In this document: positions 7,317 through 14,932 of the stretch, piece after piece
How positions within the stretch are numbered: the first letter of the stretch is position 1
Layout: the number at the start of each line of letters is the position of its first letter
DNA from: Pseudomonadota bacterium
GTDB lineage: Bacteria > Desulfobacterota > Desulfovibrionia > Desulfovibrionales > Desulfovibrionaceae
Length of the DNA stretch: 14,957 nt
Assembly: GCA_023435825.1 (NCBI GenBank)
Contig: JAEZMB010000094.1
Coordinates: forward strand, 1-14,957
Direction: 5' to 3'
The notes under the pieces: model-generated
What the model was told of the DNA's origin: nothing
What the model saw: the letters and a program-made list of their open reading frames with translations, nothing else
The model's database searches: none
Made by a program: the position numbers and the translations under genes

Positions 7317-8489
7317 ATGAAAAAGTTCGCGCGTATGGAGCGCCTCCCCCCATACGTCTTCGCCACCGTCAACGAGCTGAAAATGCAGATGCGGCGGCGA
7401 AACGAGGACGTCATCGACCTGGGCATGGGCAACCCCGACCTGCCCACGCCCCCCCATATCGTCGAAAAGCTCGTCGAGGCCGCCCAGAAGGCCGTGAACC
7501 ACCGCTACTCGGCATCGCGCGGCATCAAGGGCCTGCGAAACGCCGTCTCGGGCTGGTACAAGCGCCGCTTCGACGTCGACATCGACCCCGAAACCGAAGC
7601 CGTGGTCACCATGGGGGCCAAGGAAGGCCTGGCCCACCTGGCGCTCGTCATGCTCTCGCCCGGCGACGTGGTCTTCGCCACCGACCCGGCCTATCCGATC
7701 CATCCGTACTCCTGCATCATCGCCGGAGCCGACGTGCGGCGCATCCCCATCAGCAGCGACCGGGACTTCTTCGAGGACTTGCTGGCCGCCACGCGCCAGA
7801 CCTGGCCCCAGCCCAAGCTGCTCATCATTTCCTATCCGCACAACCCGACAACGGTCACGGCCGACGTGCCGTTTTTCGAGCGCATCGTCGAATTCTGCAA
7901 AGAACACGACATGATGGTCATCCACGACTTCGCCTACGCCGACTTCGGCTTCGACGGCTACCAGCCGCCGAGCTTTTTGCAGGCCAAGGGCGCCAAGGAC
8001 GTGGGCGTGGAGTTCTTCTCCCTGACCAAGAGCTATTCCATGGCCGGCTGGCGCGTCGGGTTTTGCTGCGGCAACCCCGAGATGGTCCACGCGCTGACCC
8101 GCATCAAGAGCTATCTCGACTACGGCATCTTCCAGCCCATCCAGATCGCCGCCACCGTGGCCCTCAATGGCCCCCAGGAGTGCGTGCGCGAGATCATGGA
8201 CGTCCACCAGGAGCGCCGCGACGCGCTCATCGACGGTCTGGCCCGGGCCGGCTGGGAAGTGCCCGCGCCGAGGTCCACCATGTTCGTGTGGGCCAAGATC
8301 CCCGAGCCCTTCCAGCACCTCAAGTCCGTGGAATTCTCCAAGCTGCTGCTGCGCGAGGGCGGCGTGGCCGTTTCGCCGGGCCTGGGATTCGGGCACTTCG
8401 GCGACAACTACGTGCGGTTTGCCCTGGTCGAAAACCGCCACCGCATCAACCAGGCCGTTCGCGGCATAAAAAAGGCGCTTTCCGGATGA
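7317..8489 (+). CDS. alaC: AlaC-type PLP-dependent aminotransferase
   Basis: A 390-residue fold-type I aminotransferase, class I/II, cytoplasmic. From memory it follows E. coli AlaC (glutamate-pyruvate aminotransferase) closely: RLPPYVF near the N-terminus, GNPDLPTPPHIVEKL, YSASRGIKGLR, DPAYPIHPY, SYPHNPTT, then SLTKSYSMAGWRVGF with PLP-binding Lys238, and VRFALVENRHRI near the end. Length is close to E. coli AlaC (about 412). The family is often annotated LL-diaminopimelate aminotransferase, and some members use aspartate, so the exact substrate is open. The gene starts the cluster from its own candidate promoter with a strong AAGGAG. Its TGA overlaps the ATG of homoserine dehydrogenase (ATGA, 8486-8489), implying translational coupling and a job linked to aspartate-family amino acids or general transamination. 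Confidence 0.92.
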   Translation: MKKFARMERLPPYVFATVNELKMQMRRRNEDVIDLGMGNPDLPTPPHIVEKLVEAAQKAVNHRYSASRGIKGLRNAVSGWYKRRFDVDIDPETEAVVTMGAKEGLAHLALVMLSPGDVVFATDPAYPIHPYSCIIAGADVRRIPISSDRDFFEDLLAATRQTWPQPKLLIISYPHNPTTVTADVPFFERIVEFCKEHDMMVIHDFAYADFGFDGYQPPSFLQAKGAKDVGVEFFSLTKSYSMAGWRVGFCCGNPEMVHALTRIKSYLDYGIFQPIQIAATVALNGPQECVREIMDVHQERRDALIDGLARAGWEVPAPRSTMFVWAKIPEPFQHLKSVEFSKLLLREGGVAVSPGLGFGHFGDNYVRFALVENRHRINQAVRGIKKALSG

Positions 8490-9787
8490 ACAACGCTGCC
8501 GTAGCCCCTGTTCGCATCGGATTGGCCGGACTCGGCACTGTCGGGTCCGGCCTGGTGGCCGTGCTGGAGAAGAACGCCGACTGGATCGAGGCGCGCCTGG
8601 GTCGGTCGGTTGCCGTCAAGACCGTGCTCGTGCGCGACCTGGCCAAGCCCCGGGCCGTGACCCTTGGCCCTGAGGTCACGATCACCACCGACGCCGACGC
8701 CCTGGTCGCCGACCCGGACATCGACATCGTGGTGGAGCTCATGGGCGGCATCGACGCCGCTTTCGGGCTCATCGCCAAGGCGCTCAATGCCGGCAAGCAT
8801 GTGGTCACGGCCAACAAGGCCCTGCTCGCCAAGCGCGGGCCGGAGCTTTTCGCCCTGGCCGCCGAAAAGGGGCTTGGCCTCTACTACGAGGCCAGCTGCG
8901 CCGGAGCCGTGCCCATTGTCGAGACCCTGCGCTCGTCCCTGGCCGGCAACCGCATCCAGAGCATCATTGGCATCTTAAACGGCACGGCCAACTACATTCT
9001 CTCCAGCATGAGCGAGAAGGGCCTGCCCTTTGCCGACGCCCTGGCCAAGGCCCAGGAGCTTGGCTACGCCGAGGCCGATCCGACGCTGGACATCCAGGGC
9101 TATGACGCCGCCCACAAGCTCATTGTGCTCATCCGGCTGGCCTACGGGTGCAATCTGCCCCTGGAGAAGCTGCCGGTCGAGGGCATCACCGTGGTCACCC
9201 CCGAGGACATTCGGTTTGCCCGGGAGTTCGGCTACGCCATCAAGCTCATCGGCCAGGTGCGCGACTGCGACGGCAAGCTTGCCGCCGGGGTCTGGCCCAT
9301 GCTCGTGCATGAGGATTTCCTGCTGGCCAGCGTCAGGGGCGCGTTCAATGCCGTGCGGGTGGAAGGCAACGCCTCCGGCCCCATCATGCTCCACGGCAAG
9401 GGAGCCGGCGACCTGCCCACGGCCAGCGCCGTGGTGGCCGACATCCTGGCCCTGGCCCGGGACGGCATGATCCCCAACAACACGGGCTTTCGCACCGAGC
9501 CTTTGCCCGAGGCCGAGCTGGTCGCTTCCGACGACTTCGTCACCCCGCACTACATCCATTTCACGGTCAAGGATCAGGCCGGGGTCATGGCCGCCATCTC
9601 CAAGTCCATGGGCGAGCATGGCGTGTCCATCCGTCAGGCCGTGCAGAAGGGCGAACCCGAGGACGGCTACGTGTCCATCGTGTTCTTGACCCACGAGGCC
9701 CCCAATCGGGCCATCGACGCCGTGCTGGCCGACACCGGGTCCATGCCCTTCATCAAACCCGGCACGGTCCATTTCCGGGTGCTGTAG
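8486..9787 (+). CDS. hom: Homoserine dehydrogenase with C-terminal ACT domain
   Basis: A 433-residue enzyme that reduces aspartate semialdehyde to homoserine with NAD(P)H, the branch point to threonine and methionine. Visible in order: Rossmann motif GLGTVGSG (residues 15-22), IVVELMGG, VVTANKALLAKRG, YEASCAGAVPIVE, the catalytic-region block GILNGTANYILSSM, and EADPTLDIQGYDAAHKL. An ACT domain closes the protein (about 350-433, starting near HYIHFTVKDQAGVMAAISKSM), usually the site of threonine feedback inhibition. Length is typical for the monofunctional enzyme with ACT (about 430); there is no fused aspartate kinase. It starts within the stop codon of the aminotransferase, which fixes the start and points to coupled translation. 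The presumed homoserine kinase lies 86 bp downstream, beyond a hairpin repeat. Confidence 0.97.
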   Translation: MNNAAVAPVRIGLAGLGTVGSGLVAVLEKNADWIEARLGRSVAVKTVLVRDLAKPRAVTLGPEVTITTDADALVADPDIDIVVELMGGIDAAFGLIAKALNAGKHVVTANKALLAKRGPELFALAAEKGLGLYYEASCAGAVPIVETLRSSLAGNRIQSIIGILNGTANYILSSMSEKGLPFADALAKAQELGYAEADPTLDIQGYDAAHKLIVLIRLAYGCNLPLEKLPVEGITVVTPEDIRFAREFGYAIKLIGQVRDCDGKLAAGVWPMLVHEDFLLASVRGAFNAVRVEGNASGPIMLHGKGAGDLPTASAVVADILALARDGMIPNNTGFRTEPLPEAELVASDDFVTPHYIHFTVKDQAGVMAAISKSMGEHGVSIRQAVQKGEPEDGYVSIVFLTHEAPNRAIDAVLADTGSMPFIKPGTVHFRVL

Positions 9788-9797
9788 GTCCCCCGTT

Positions 9798-9869
9798 AAA
9801 AGTTTTTGAAGAGAGTCCAGAGAGAAACTTTTTCCAAAAAGTTTCTCTCTGGCCGCCGGAGGCATCTTC
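9798..9869 (+). repeat. Intergenic hairpin repeat with GC-rich tail
   Basis: The gap between hom and the next gene holds a perfect 17-bp inverted repeat, CCAGAGAGAAACTTTTT (9817-9833) and its complement (9836-9852), with only CC between them. AAAAGTTT (9798-9805) just upstream repeats the right arm and could instead pair with AAACTTTT of the left arm. The hairpin is followed by CCGCCGGAGGCATCTTC (9853-9869), whose inverted near-copy (16 of 17) stands at 14933-14949. No T tract follows, so it is not a standard terminator. It looks like a dispersed REP-like intergenic element, possibly processed or attenuating in the mRNA. Its tail supplies the GGAGG for the next gene. Confidence 0.8.
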
Positions 9870-9873
9870 CCTC

Positions 9874-11103
9874 ATGTCCACTTCCTCTCCTTCATCCTCT
9901 CCGTCCCCCTTGCCCCGCAAACTCGTGTTCCTCATCGCCGACGGCATGGGCGATCTGCCCGTGGATTCCCTGGGCGGGCGCACGCCCATGGAGGCGGCGG
10001 CCACGCCGGTCATGGACCGGCTGGCCCGCGAGGGGATGGTGGGGCTTTGCCGCACCGTGCCCCAGGGCATGGCCCCGGGGTCGGATGTGGCCAACATGTC
10101 GCTTCTGGGCTTTGATCCGGCCCAAAATCACACCGGCCGAGGCCCCATCGAGGCGGCGGCCATGGGGTTGCCGGTCGCCCCGGACGACGTGGTTTTCCGG
10201 CTCAACACCGTCACGGTGAGCCAGTTCGCCGAGGCCGGGCTCATGCGCGACTACAGCGCCGGCCATATCGCCACCCAGGCGTCCACGGCCCTGGTCGAGA
10301 AGCTGGCCGCGACCTGCCTGCCGGAGGGCTACGAGCTTCATGCCGGCGTGCAGTACCGCCACATCCTGGTGGCCAAGGGCGCGGCCGGCCGGGAGGAGGC
10401 GGGCGTTTACGTGCGCCCGCCCCACGACATCACCGACCAGCCCATCGCCCCGGACCTGGCCGAACTGCGCCGTGCTCCGGCGCTTTTCGATTTCGCGGCC
10501 AAGGCGGCGGCCGTGCTGGCCGGGCCGGACAATCCGACCAAGGCCAACGCCGTGTGGCCCTGGGGCCAGGGGAGGGCGCTGACCTTGCCCGATTTCGCCG
10601 CGACCTTTGGTCTGCGCGGGGCGGTGGTCTCGGCCGTGGATCTGGTCAAGGGCCTGGGCCGGGCGGCCGGCATGGCCGTTCTCGACGTGCCCGGGGCCAC
10701 GGGGCTTCTCGACACCAACTACGAAGGCAAGGTGGCGGCGGCGTTGGCGTTTTTAAAGGACGGCGATTTTGTCTTCGTTCATGTCGAGGCCCCGGACGAG
10801 TGCGGCCACGGCGGCGACGCCGCCGGCAAGACCGAGGCCGTGGCCCGGTTCGACGCCCGCATTGTCGCGCCCATGGTCGAGGCCCTGGGCGACGACGCGG
10901 CCTTCGTCATTGCCTGCGACCACTTGACGCCTATCGCTATTCGCACCCATGCCGCCGATCCCGTACCTTTTCTTTTCTGGCAGCCGGGCGTAATACCCTC
11001 CGGCGCGGCGGGTTTTAGCGAGGCGCAGGCCGCGGGGACCGGGCTGGCCGTGGACGCGGGGCACGAGTTGCTGCGCCGGGCCATGGACTGGACCCGTTCC
11101 TGA
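9874..11103 (+). CDS. Cofactor-independent phosphoglycerate-mutase superfamily protein, probable homoserine kinase
   Basis: A 409-residue member of the ApgM branch of the alkaline-phosphatase superfamily. Metal-site residues are visible: Asp23 in IADGMGD, the Ser nucleophile position Ser70 in APGSDVANMSLLGFDP, then HTGRGPIEAAAMG, HVEAPDECGHGGD and CDHLTP. These proteins are often named phosphoglycerate mutase. A subfamily next to homoserine dehydrogenase, in genomes without classical ThrB, has been proposed as homoserine kinase (TIGRFAM TIGR02535), and I recall genetic support for a Bacteroides relative. The position right after hom favours that role here: ATP-dependent phosphorylation of homoserine ahead of threonine synthase. 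A GGAGG (9858-9862) lies 11 nt before ATG 9874, somewhat far, and belongs to the preceding repeat. The first ~12 residues (Ser/Pro-rich) precede the fold and may be disordered. Plain mutase activity remains possible. Confidence 0.9.
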   Translation: MSTSSPSSSPSPLPRKLVFLIADGMGDLPVDSLGGRTPMEAAATPVMDRLAREGMVGLCRTVPQGMAPGSDVANMSLLGFDPAQNHTGRGPIEAAAMGLPVAPDDVVFRLNTVTVSQFAEAGLMRDYSAGHIATQASTALVEKLAATCLPEGYELHAGVQYRHILVAKGAAGREEAGVYVRPPHDITDQPIAPDLAELRRAPALFDFAAKAAAVLAGPDNPTKANAVWPWGQGRALTLPDFAATFGLRGAVVSAVDLVKGLGRAAGMAVLDVPGATGLLDTNYEGKVAAALAFLKDGDFVFVHVEAPDECGHGGDAAGKTEAVARFDARIVAPMVEALGDDAAFVIACDHLTPIAIRTHAADPVPFLFWQPGVIPSGAAGFSEAQAAGTGLAVDAGHELLRRAMDWTRS

Positions 11104-11197
11104 CGCGCCAGAATTTTCGGGCGCAGTTCGCCAAAAAAACGTTGCGACACGCTGGCGACGCCTGATCGCCGGGCGAGACACGCGATAACGAGACGCC

Positions 11198-11632
11198 ATG
11201 GCCCTGATTCTCAAGCCTGAAGAATTTCCCCAGCCCGACTCGCGGCTGGCGCTCACCGTCTCCTACGGCGAGGTGGACCAGATGGGCTATGCCTATTACG
11301 GGCACTATCCCCACTGGTTCGAGCGCGGGCGCGGGCACTTCATCCGCGTGCGCGGCATGAGCTACGGCGAGGTCGAGGCGCGCGGCGTGTGGCTGCCGGT
11401 GCGCGACCTGGCCGTGCGCTATCTGCGCCCGGCCCGCTATGATGATACGATTACCGTGCGCACGGCCGTCAGCGAATGGGGCCGGGCCTCGGTGACCTTT
11501 GCCTACCAGATTTTCGGGCCGCCGCAGGACGCCACGCTTCTGGCCGTGGGCGAAACCCTCCACGCCTGTACCTCGCCGCAAGGCCGGCCCATACCCGTGC
11601 CGTCCTGGCTGCGCGAGCTGTTCACCGTCTAA
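11198..11632 (+). CDS. 4HBT-family acyl-CoA thioesterase (YbgC-like)
   Basis: A 144-residue single hot-dog-fold protein of the 4-hydroxybenzoyl-CoA thioesterase / YbgC type, which hydrolyses acyl-CoA thioesters in the cytoplasm. The active-site segment is clear: SYGEVDQMGYAYYGHYPHWFERGR, with catalytic Asp27 and the Y/HxxY…ER spacing of the family, then LPVRDLAVRYLRPARYDDTITVRT and a final strand containing AVGETLHACTSPQGRPIPVP. Length is normal (about 130-150). The ribosome-binding site before ATG 11198 is weak (GAGACGCC). It follows the presumed homoserine kinase by 94 bp, in which GCGCC…GGCGC can form a small hairpin without a T tract. Its substrate and any tie to the threonine genes are unknown. 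Confidence 0.9.
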   Translation: MALILKPEEFPQPDSRLALTVSYGEVDQMGYAYYGHYPHWFERGRGHFIRVRGMSYGEVEARGVWLPVRDLAVRYLRPARYDDTITVRTAVSEWGRASVTFAYQIFGPPQDATLLAVGETLHACTSPQGRPIPVPSWLRELFTV

Positions 11633-11662
11633 CCCTCCCGCCTTTTTCGCGGCATTTCCCTC

Positions 11663-12457
11663 ATGTTTATTGATATCCACACCCACGCCTATCATCCCAA
11701 GATCGCGGACAAGGTCCTGGCCCAGCTCGAAGGGCACTACGGCATCCCCCCCGTCGGCACCGGCCAGATCGACGACCTCCTTACGCGCGCGACCAAGGCG
11801 GGCCTGGACAAAGTCGTGGTCCACAACGCGGCCACGGCCCCGGCCCAGGTGGTTCCGGCCAACAACTGGGCCATCGCCATCCATCGCGAACACAAGCGCG
11901 TCATCAGCTTCGGCACGCTGCACCCGGACTACCCGGATTTCGAGCGCGAACTGGACCGGCTGTGGCGAAACGGCATCAAGGGCATCAAGTTCCACGCCGA
12001 CTTCCAGGGCTTCCGCCTGGACGACCGCAAGCTGTGGCCCATCTTCGAGGCGCTGTCCGGCCGGTTCGTGGTCATGCTCCACGTGGGCGACCGTCTGCCG
12101 CCCGAGGAGAACAACTCCTGCCCGGCCAAGGTGGCGGCCATCCTGCGCGATTTCCCCCAGCTGACCGTCATCGCGGCCCACATGGGCGGCTATCTCCACT
12201 GGCAATACGCCGTGGAGCATCTGGTCGGAAAAAATGTCTACATTGACACTTCCAGCACCCTGGCCTTTATCGACGACGCCACCTTGCGCCGCATTTTTGA
12301 CGGCCATCCCCGGGAGCAAATCCTTTTTGGCAGTGATTACCCGCTGTTCGATCCCGGCGAGGAAATTGCGCGCCTGCGCCGCCGGTTGTCTCTTCGAGAC
12401 GCGGAACTGGAAGAGATATTGAGCGGAGCTTCCGCACTATTTCGGTCATCAAAATGA
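11663..12457 (+). CDS. Amidohydrolase-family (Amidohydro_2) metal-dependent hydrolase
   Basis: A 264-residue TIM-barrel hydrolase of the amidohydrolase superfamily, probably cytoplasmic. The metal-binding signature is laid out as in PF04909: His6 and His8 in FIDIHTHAYH, a GIKGIKFHADFQGF strand, His140 in VVMLHVGD, His173 in IAAHMGG, and Asp225 in LFGSDYPLFDP. Members hydrolyse or decarboxylate varied small molecules, so the substrate cannot be assigned. TatD-type deoxyribonucleases look superficially alike, but the HMGG and GSDYP motifs favour Amidohydro_2. The gene begins 30 bp after the thioesterase with no good Shine-Dalgarno, suggesting it is co-transcribed and perhaps partly coupled. No terminator is evident after it. 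Confidence 0.9.
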   Translation: MFIDIHTHAYHPKIADKVLAQLEGHYGIPPVGTGQIDDLLTRATKAGLDKVVVHNAATAPAQVVPANNWAIAIHREHKRVISFGTLHPDYPDFERELDRLWRNGIKGIKFHADFQGFRLDDRKLWPIFEALSGRFVVMLHVGDRLPPEENNSCPAKVAAILRDFPQLTVIAAHMGGYLHWQYAVEHLVGKNVYIDTSSTLAFIDDATLRRIFDGHPREQILFGSDYPLFDPGEEIARLRRRLSLRDAELEEILSGASALFRSSK

Positions 12458-12550
12458 GTATTGACACCTGAGCGAACCTCATGCTGGAACATCTTTGTCG
12501 GGCTAGTGATATTGCTTTTCAGCTGCCGCCCGGCCAAGGAGTTTCGATCC

Positions 12551-14920
12551 ATGAGTATTCGCGCCCGGATTCTCGCCTCCGTCGCTGTCCTTTTTCTCGT
12601 CGCGCTGGGCATGTTCGCGGCCACCTGGTCCATCACCAGCGAACAACGCTCCGACGGTCTCGTCATCAATCTGGCCGGCCGGCAACGGATGCAGGTCCAG
12701 AGAATCGCCAAGGACGTCCTGGCCTTGGCCCACCAAGCCAAGAACGGCGGCGCTCCGGCCGGCCTGGCCGACGATATCCGCAAGCGGCTATCCGCCCTGG
12801 AATCGACCCAAGGGCTGCTGGCCCGGGGCGGGGTATACGAAAACGGCAAGAAATTCACCATTGACCCGTCCAGCCGTGAGGCCGCAGCACTCCTCGACGA
12901 GGCCGGCCGGCTGATCAAACCCTTTGGCGTCGAGGTCGAAGCCATCCTGGCCAAGACCGACGCCGTTTCGCCCGAACGCTTGCTGGCCGCTTCGGAAGCC
13001 ATGGTCGTGGCCCAGGACAAGGCCGTGGCCCGGCTACAGACCGAGACCGAGGACGACGTGTCCACGCTCATGACCATTCAGGCCGTGGGCATGGGGCTTT
13101 GCGCCGTGGTGTGTCTGGCGGTGCTTTGCATGTTCCGCTCTGCGGTCGGCTTGCCTCTTGGTCGGCTGCGCGACTATGCCGAAGCCGTGGCCGGCGGCGA
13201 CCTCAAGGCCGTGGCCTTGGGCGCCTATCCGCCGGAGCTGGCCGTGCTGCGCGACGCCCTGGCCCGCATGGTCGGGTCGTTGCAGGCAAGCCTTGGTTCG
13301 GTGGAGACCAAAAGCCGCGAAGCCGAGAGCCACGCCGCCGAGGCCGAACACGCCTTGAAGGCGGCCAAGGAACAGGAAGCCCGCACCGCCGAACTGCTGG
13401 CGCGCCTGGGCGACGGCGCGGCCAAGGCGCGCGGCATCTCCGAAAGCGTCATGGACCACGCGGCCGGGCTGCTTTCACGCATTGAGCAGGTGGGGCAAGG
13501 CGCGGCCCAGCAACGCGACCGCATGATGGACACGGCCGCGGCCATGGAAGAAATGAACGCCACCGTGCTGGAAGTGGCCCGCAATGCCTCCAGCGCCGCC
13601 GTGAGCGCCGCCGACGCCAAGGACAAGGCCGTCACCGGCGCGGCCGGGGTGCGCTCGGCCGTCAATTCCATCGAAGGCATCCGCCGGCGCATCCTCGACC
13701 TCAAGGAATCCATGACGCGCCTTGGCCAGCAGGCCGACAGCATCGGCCACATCATGAACGTCATTTCCGACATTGCCGACCAGACCAACCTGCTGGCGCT
13801 CAACGCCGCCATCGAGGCGGCCCGGGCCGGCGACGCCGGACGCGGCTTCGCCGTGGTGGCCGACGAGGTCCGCAAGCTGGCCGAGAAAACCATGACCGCC
13901 ACCAAGGAAGTCGGCGAGGCCGTGGTGTCCATCCAGGGACAGGCGAGGGAGAACATCGCCGCCGTGGAATCCGCCGCCTCCGGCATTGAGGACAGCACCC
14001 GGGCGGCTGCCGATTCCGGCCGCTTCATGGACGCCATCGTCGGCATCGTCGAGGCCACCGCCGCCCAGGTGGAATCCATCGCCACCGCTTCCGAAGAGCA
14101 GTCCGCCACCTCCGAGGAAATCAATCGGGCCGTGGAGGAGGTCAACGGCATCGCCCGCGACACGGCCGAGGACGCCGCCGCCACCGCTCAGGCCCTGCAC
14201 GCCTTGACCGAACTGGCCAACGACCTCGACGCCGCCATCCGCCAGATGACCGGCGAGGCCGGCGCGTCCCGTCCGGCCCTGGCCGCCGCCCGTCCGGCCG
14301 CCAAGGCCCTCGCGCCGTCGCGCCCGGCCGTCTCCCGCGCCCTGCCGCCGTCGCGGCCGGCCCCGGCCAAACCCAAAGCCCTGCCATCGGCCAGGCCGTC
14401 TGCCGTGAGGCCCGCCCCGGCTCCCAAGCCGGCGGCCATCCCCGCCCCGGCGGCCAAGCCTGTTGCGGCGAAAACCTCGGGCAACGGTTCCGGCGGGGCG
14501 TGTTCCATCGGCGGCAGCCTGCTGCAATGGGACGACTCCCTGGCCACCAACATCAGCGAGGTCGACCGCCAGCATCAGGTGCTCGTGCGCATGATCTGCG
14601 ACCTGCACGAGGCCATGCGCTCGGGCAAGGGCAAGCACCAGCTCGAAGCGATCCTCGAAGAGCTCCAGAATTACGCGGTGGACCACTTCGGCTTCGAGGA
14701 AAAGCTCATGGAACAGTACAAGTATCCGGGCTACCTCAACCACCGCAAGGAGCACGAGGCCTTCGTGGATAAGGTCATCGCCTTTGGCAACGACTTCCGG
14801 GACAACCGGGCGGCGCTGACCACCGAGGTCATGAATTTCCTCAAGAACTGGCTGGTGGGACACATCAAGGGCACGGACCAGAAATACGCCCCGTTTTTCA
14901 TCGAACGCGGCGTGAACTGA
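12551..14920 (+). CDS. Methyl-accepting chemotaxis protein with C-terminal bacteriohemerythrin domain (DcrH-like)
   Basis: A 789-residue chemoreceptor. ATG 12551 has AAGGAG 9 nt upstream; a TTG-started extension to 12461 has none. Order: TM1 (about 7-25); a periplasmic segment starting INLAGRQRMQVQRIAKD, the type IV pilus/PilJ N-terminal sensor motif; TM2 (about 177-198); a HAMP-like region to about 250; coiled coil; and an MCP signalling tip with NLLALNAAIEAARAG and GRGFAVVADEVRKLAEKT (Glu422 near its start). A Pro/Ala/Arg-rich linker with repeated RPA/SRP units follows (about 573-655). The last domain (657-789) is a bacteriohemerythrin with all seven diiron ligands: His675, His712, Glu716, His731, His735, His771 and Asp776. 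Such domains bind O2, as in Desulfovibrio DcrH, so it likely steers aerotaxis away from oxygen. No CheA/CheW genes are near. Confidence 0.96.
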   Translation: MSIRARILASVAVLFLVALGMFAATWSITSEQRSDGLVINLAGRQRMQVQRIAKDVLALAHQAKNGGAPAGLADDIRKRLSALESTQGLLARGGVYENGKKFTIDPSSREAAALLDEAGRLIKPFGVEVEAILAKTDAVSPERLLAASEAMVVAQDKAVARLQTETEDDVSTLMTIQAVGMGLCAVVCLAVLCMFRSAVGLPLGRLRDYAEAVAGGDLKAVALGAYPPELAVLRDALARMVGSLQASLGSVETKSREAESHAAEAEHALKAAKEQEARTAELLARLGDGAAKARGISESVMDHAAGLLSRIEQVGQGAAQQRDRMMDTAAAMEEMNATVLEVARNASSAAVSAADAKDKAVTGAAGVRSAVNSIEGIRRRILDLKESMTRLGQQADSIGHIMNVISDIADQTNLLALNAAIEAARAGDAGRGFAVVADEVRKLAEKTMTATKEVGEAVVSIQGQARENIAAVESAASGIEDSTRAAADSGRFMDAIVGIVEATAAQVESIATASEEQSATSEEINRAVEEVNGIARDTAEDAAATAQALHALTELANDLDAAIRQMTGEAGASRPALAAARPAAKALAPSRPAVSRALPPSRPAPAKPKALPSARPSAVRPAPAPKPAAIPAPAAKPVAAKTSGNGSGGACSIGGSLLQWDDSLATNISEVDRQHQVLVRMICDLHEAMRSGKGKHQLEAILEELQNYAVDHFGFEEKLMEQYKYPGYLNHRKEHEAFVDKVIAFGNDFRDNRAALTTEVMNFLKNWLVGHIKGTDQKYAPFFIERGVN

Positions 14921-14932
14921 GCAAGTACAACA

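Noticed and set aside
7184..8485. In-frame upstream extension of homoserine dehydrogenase (867 codons in all)
   Set aside because: The extension overlaps the aminotransferase in another frame and is low-complexity Arg/Pro-rich. The true N-terminus with the Rossmann motif starts at ATG 8486.
9817..9852. Hairpin after homoserine dehydrogenase as a Rho-independent terminator
   Set aside because: There is no T tract after the 3' arm, and the same-strand kinase gene with its functional link follows at once.
11104..11130. Small GCGCC…GGCGC hairpin after the presumed homoserine kinase as a terminator
   Set aside because: The stem is only 5 bp and has no adjacent T run; the A run further on does not fit a plus-strand terminator.
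12461..12510. Perfect TTGACA before the chemoreceptor gene, and a TGGAAC…TTTGTC sigma-54-like block
   Set aside because: No -10 lies 15-19 nt after the TTGACA, and the sigma-54-like block lacks the invariant GC. No sigma-28 (FliA) pattern was found either.
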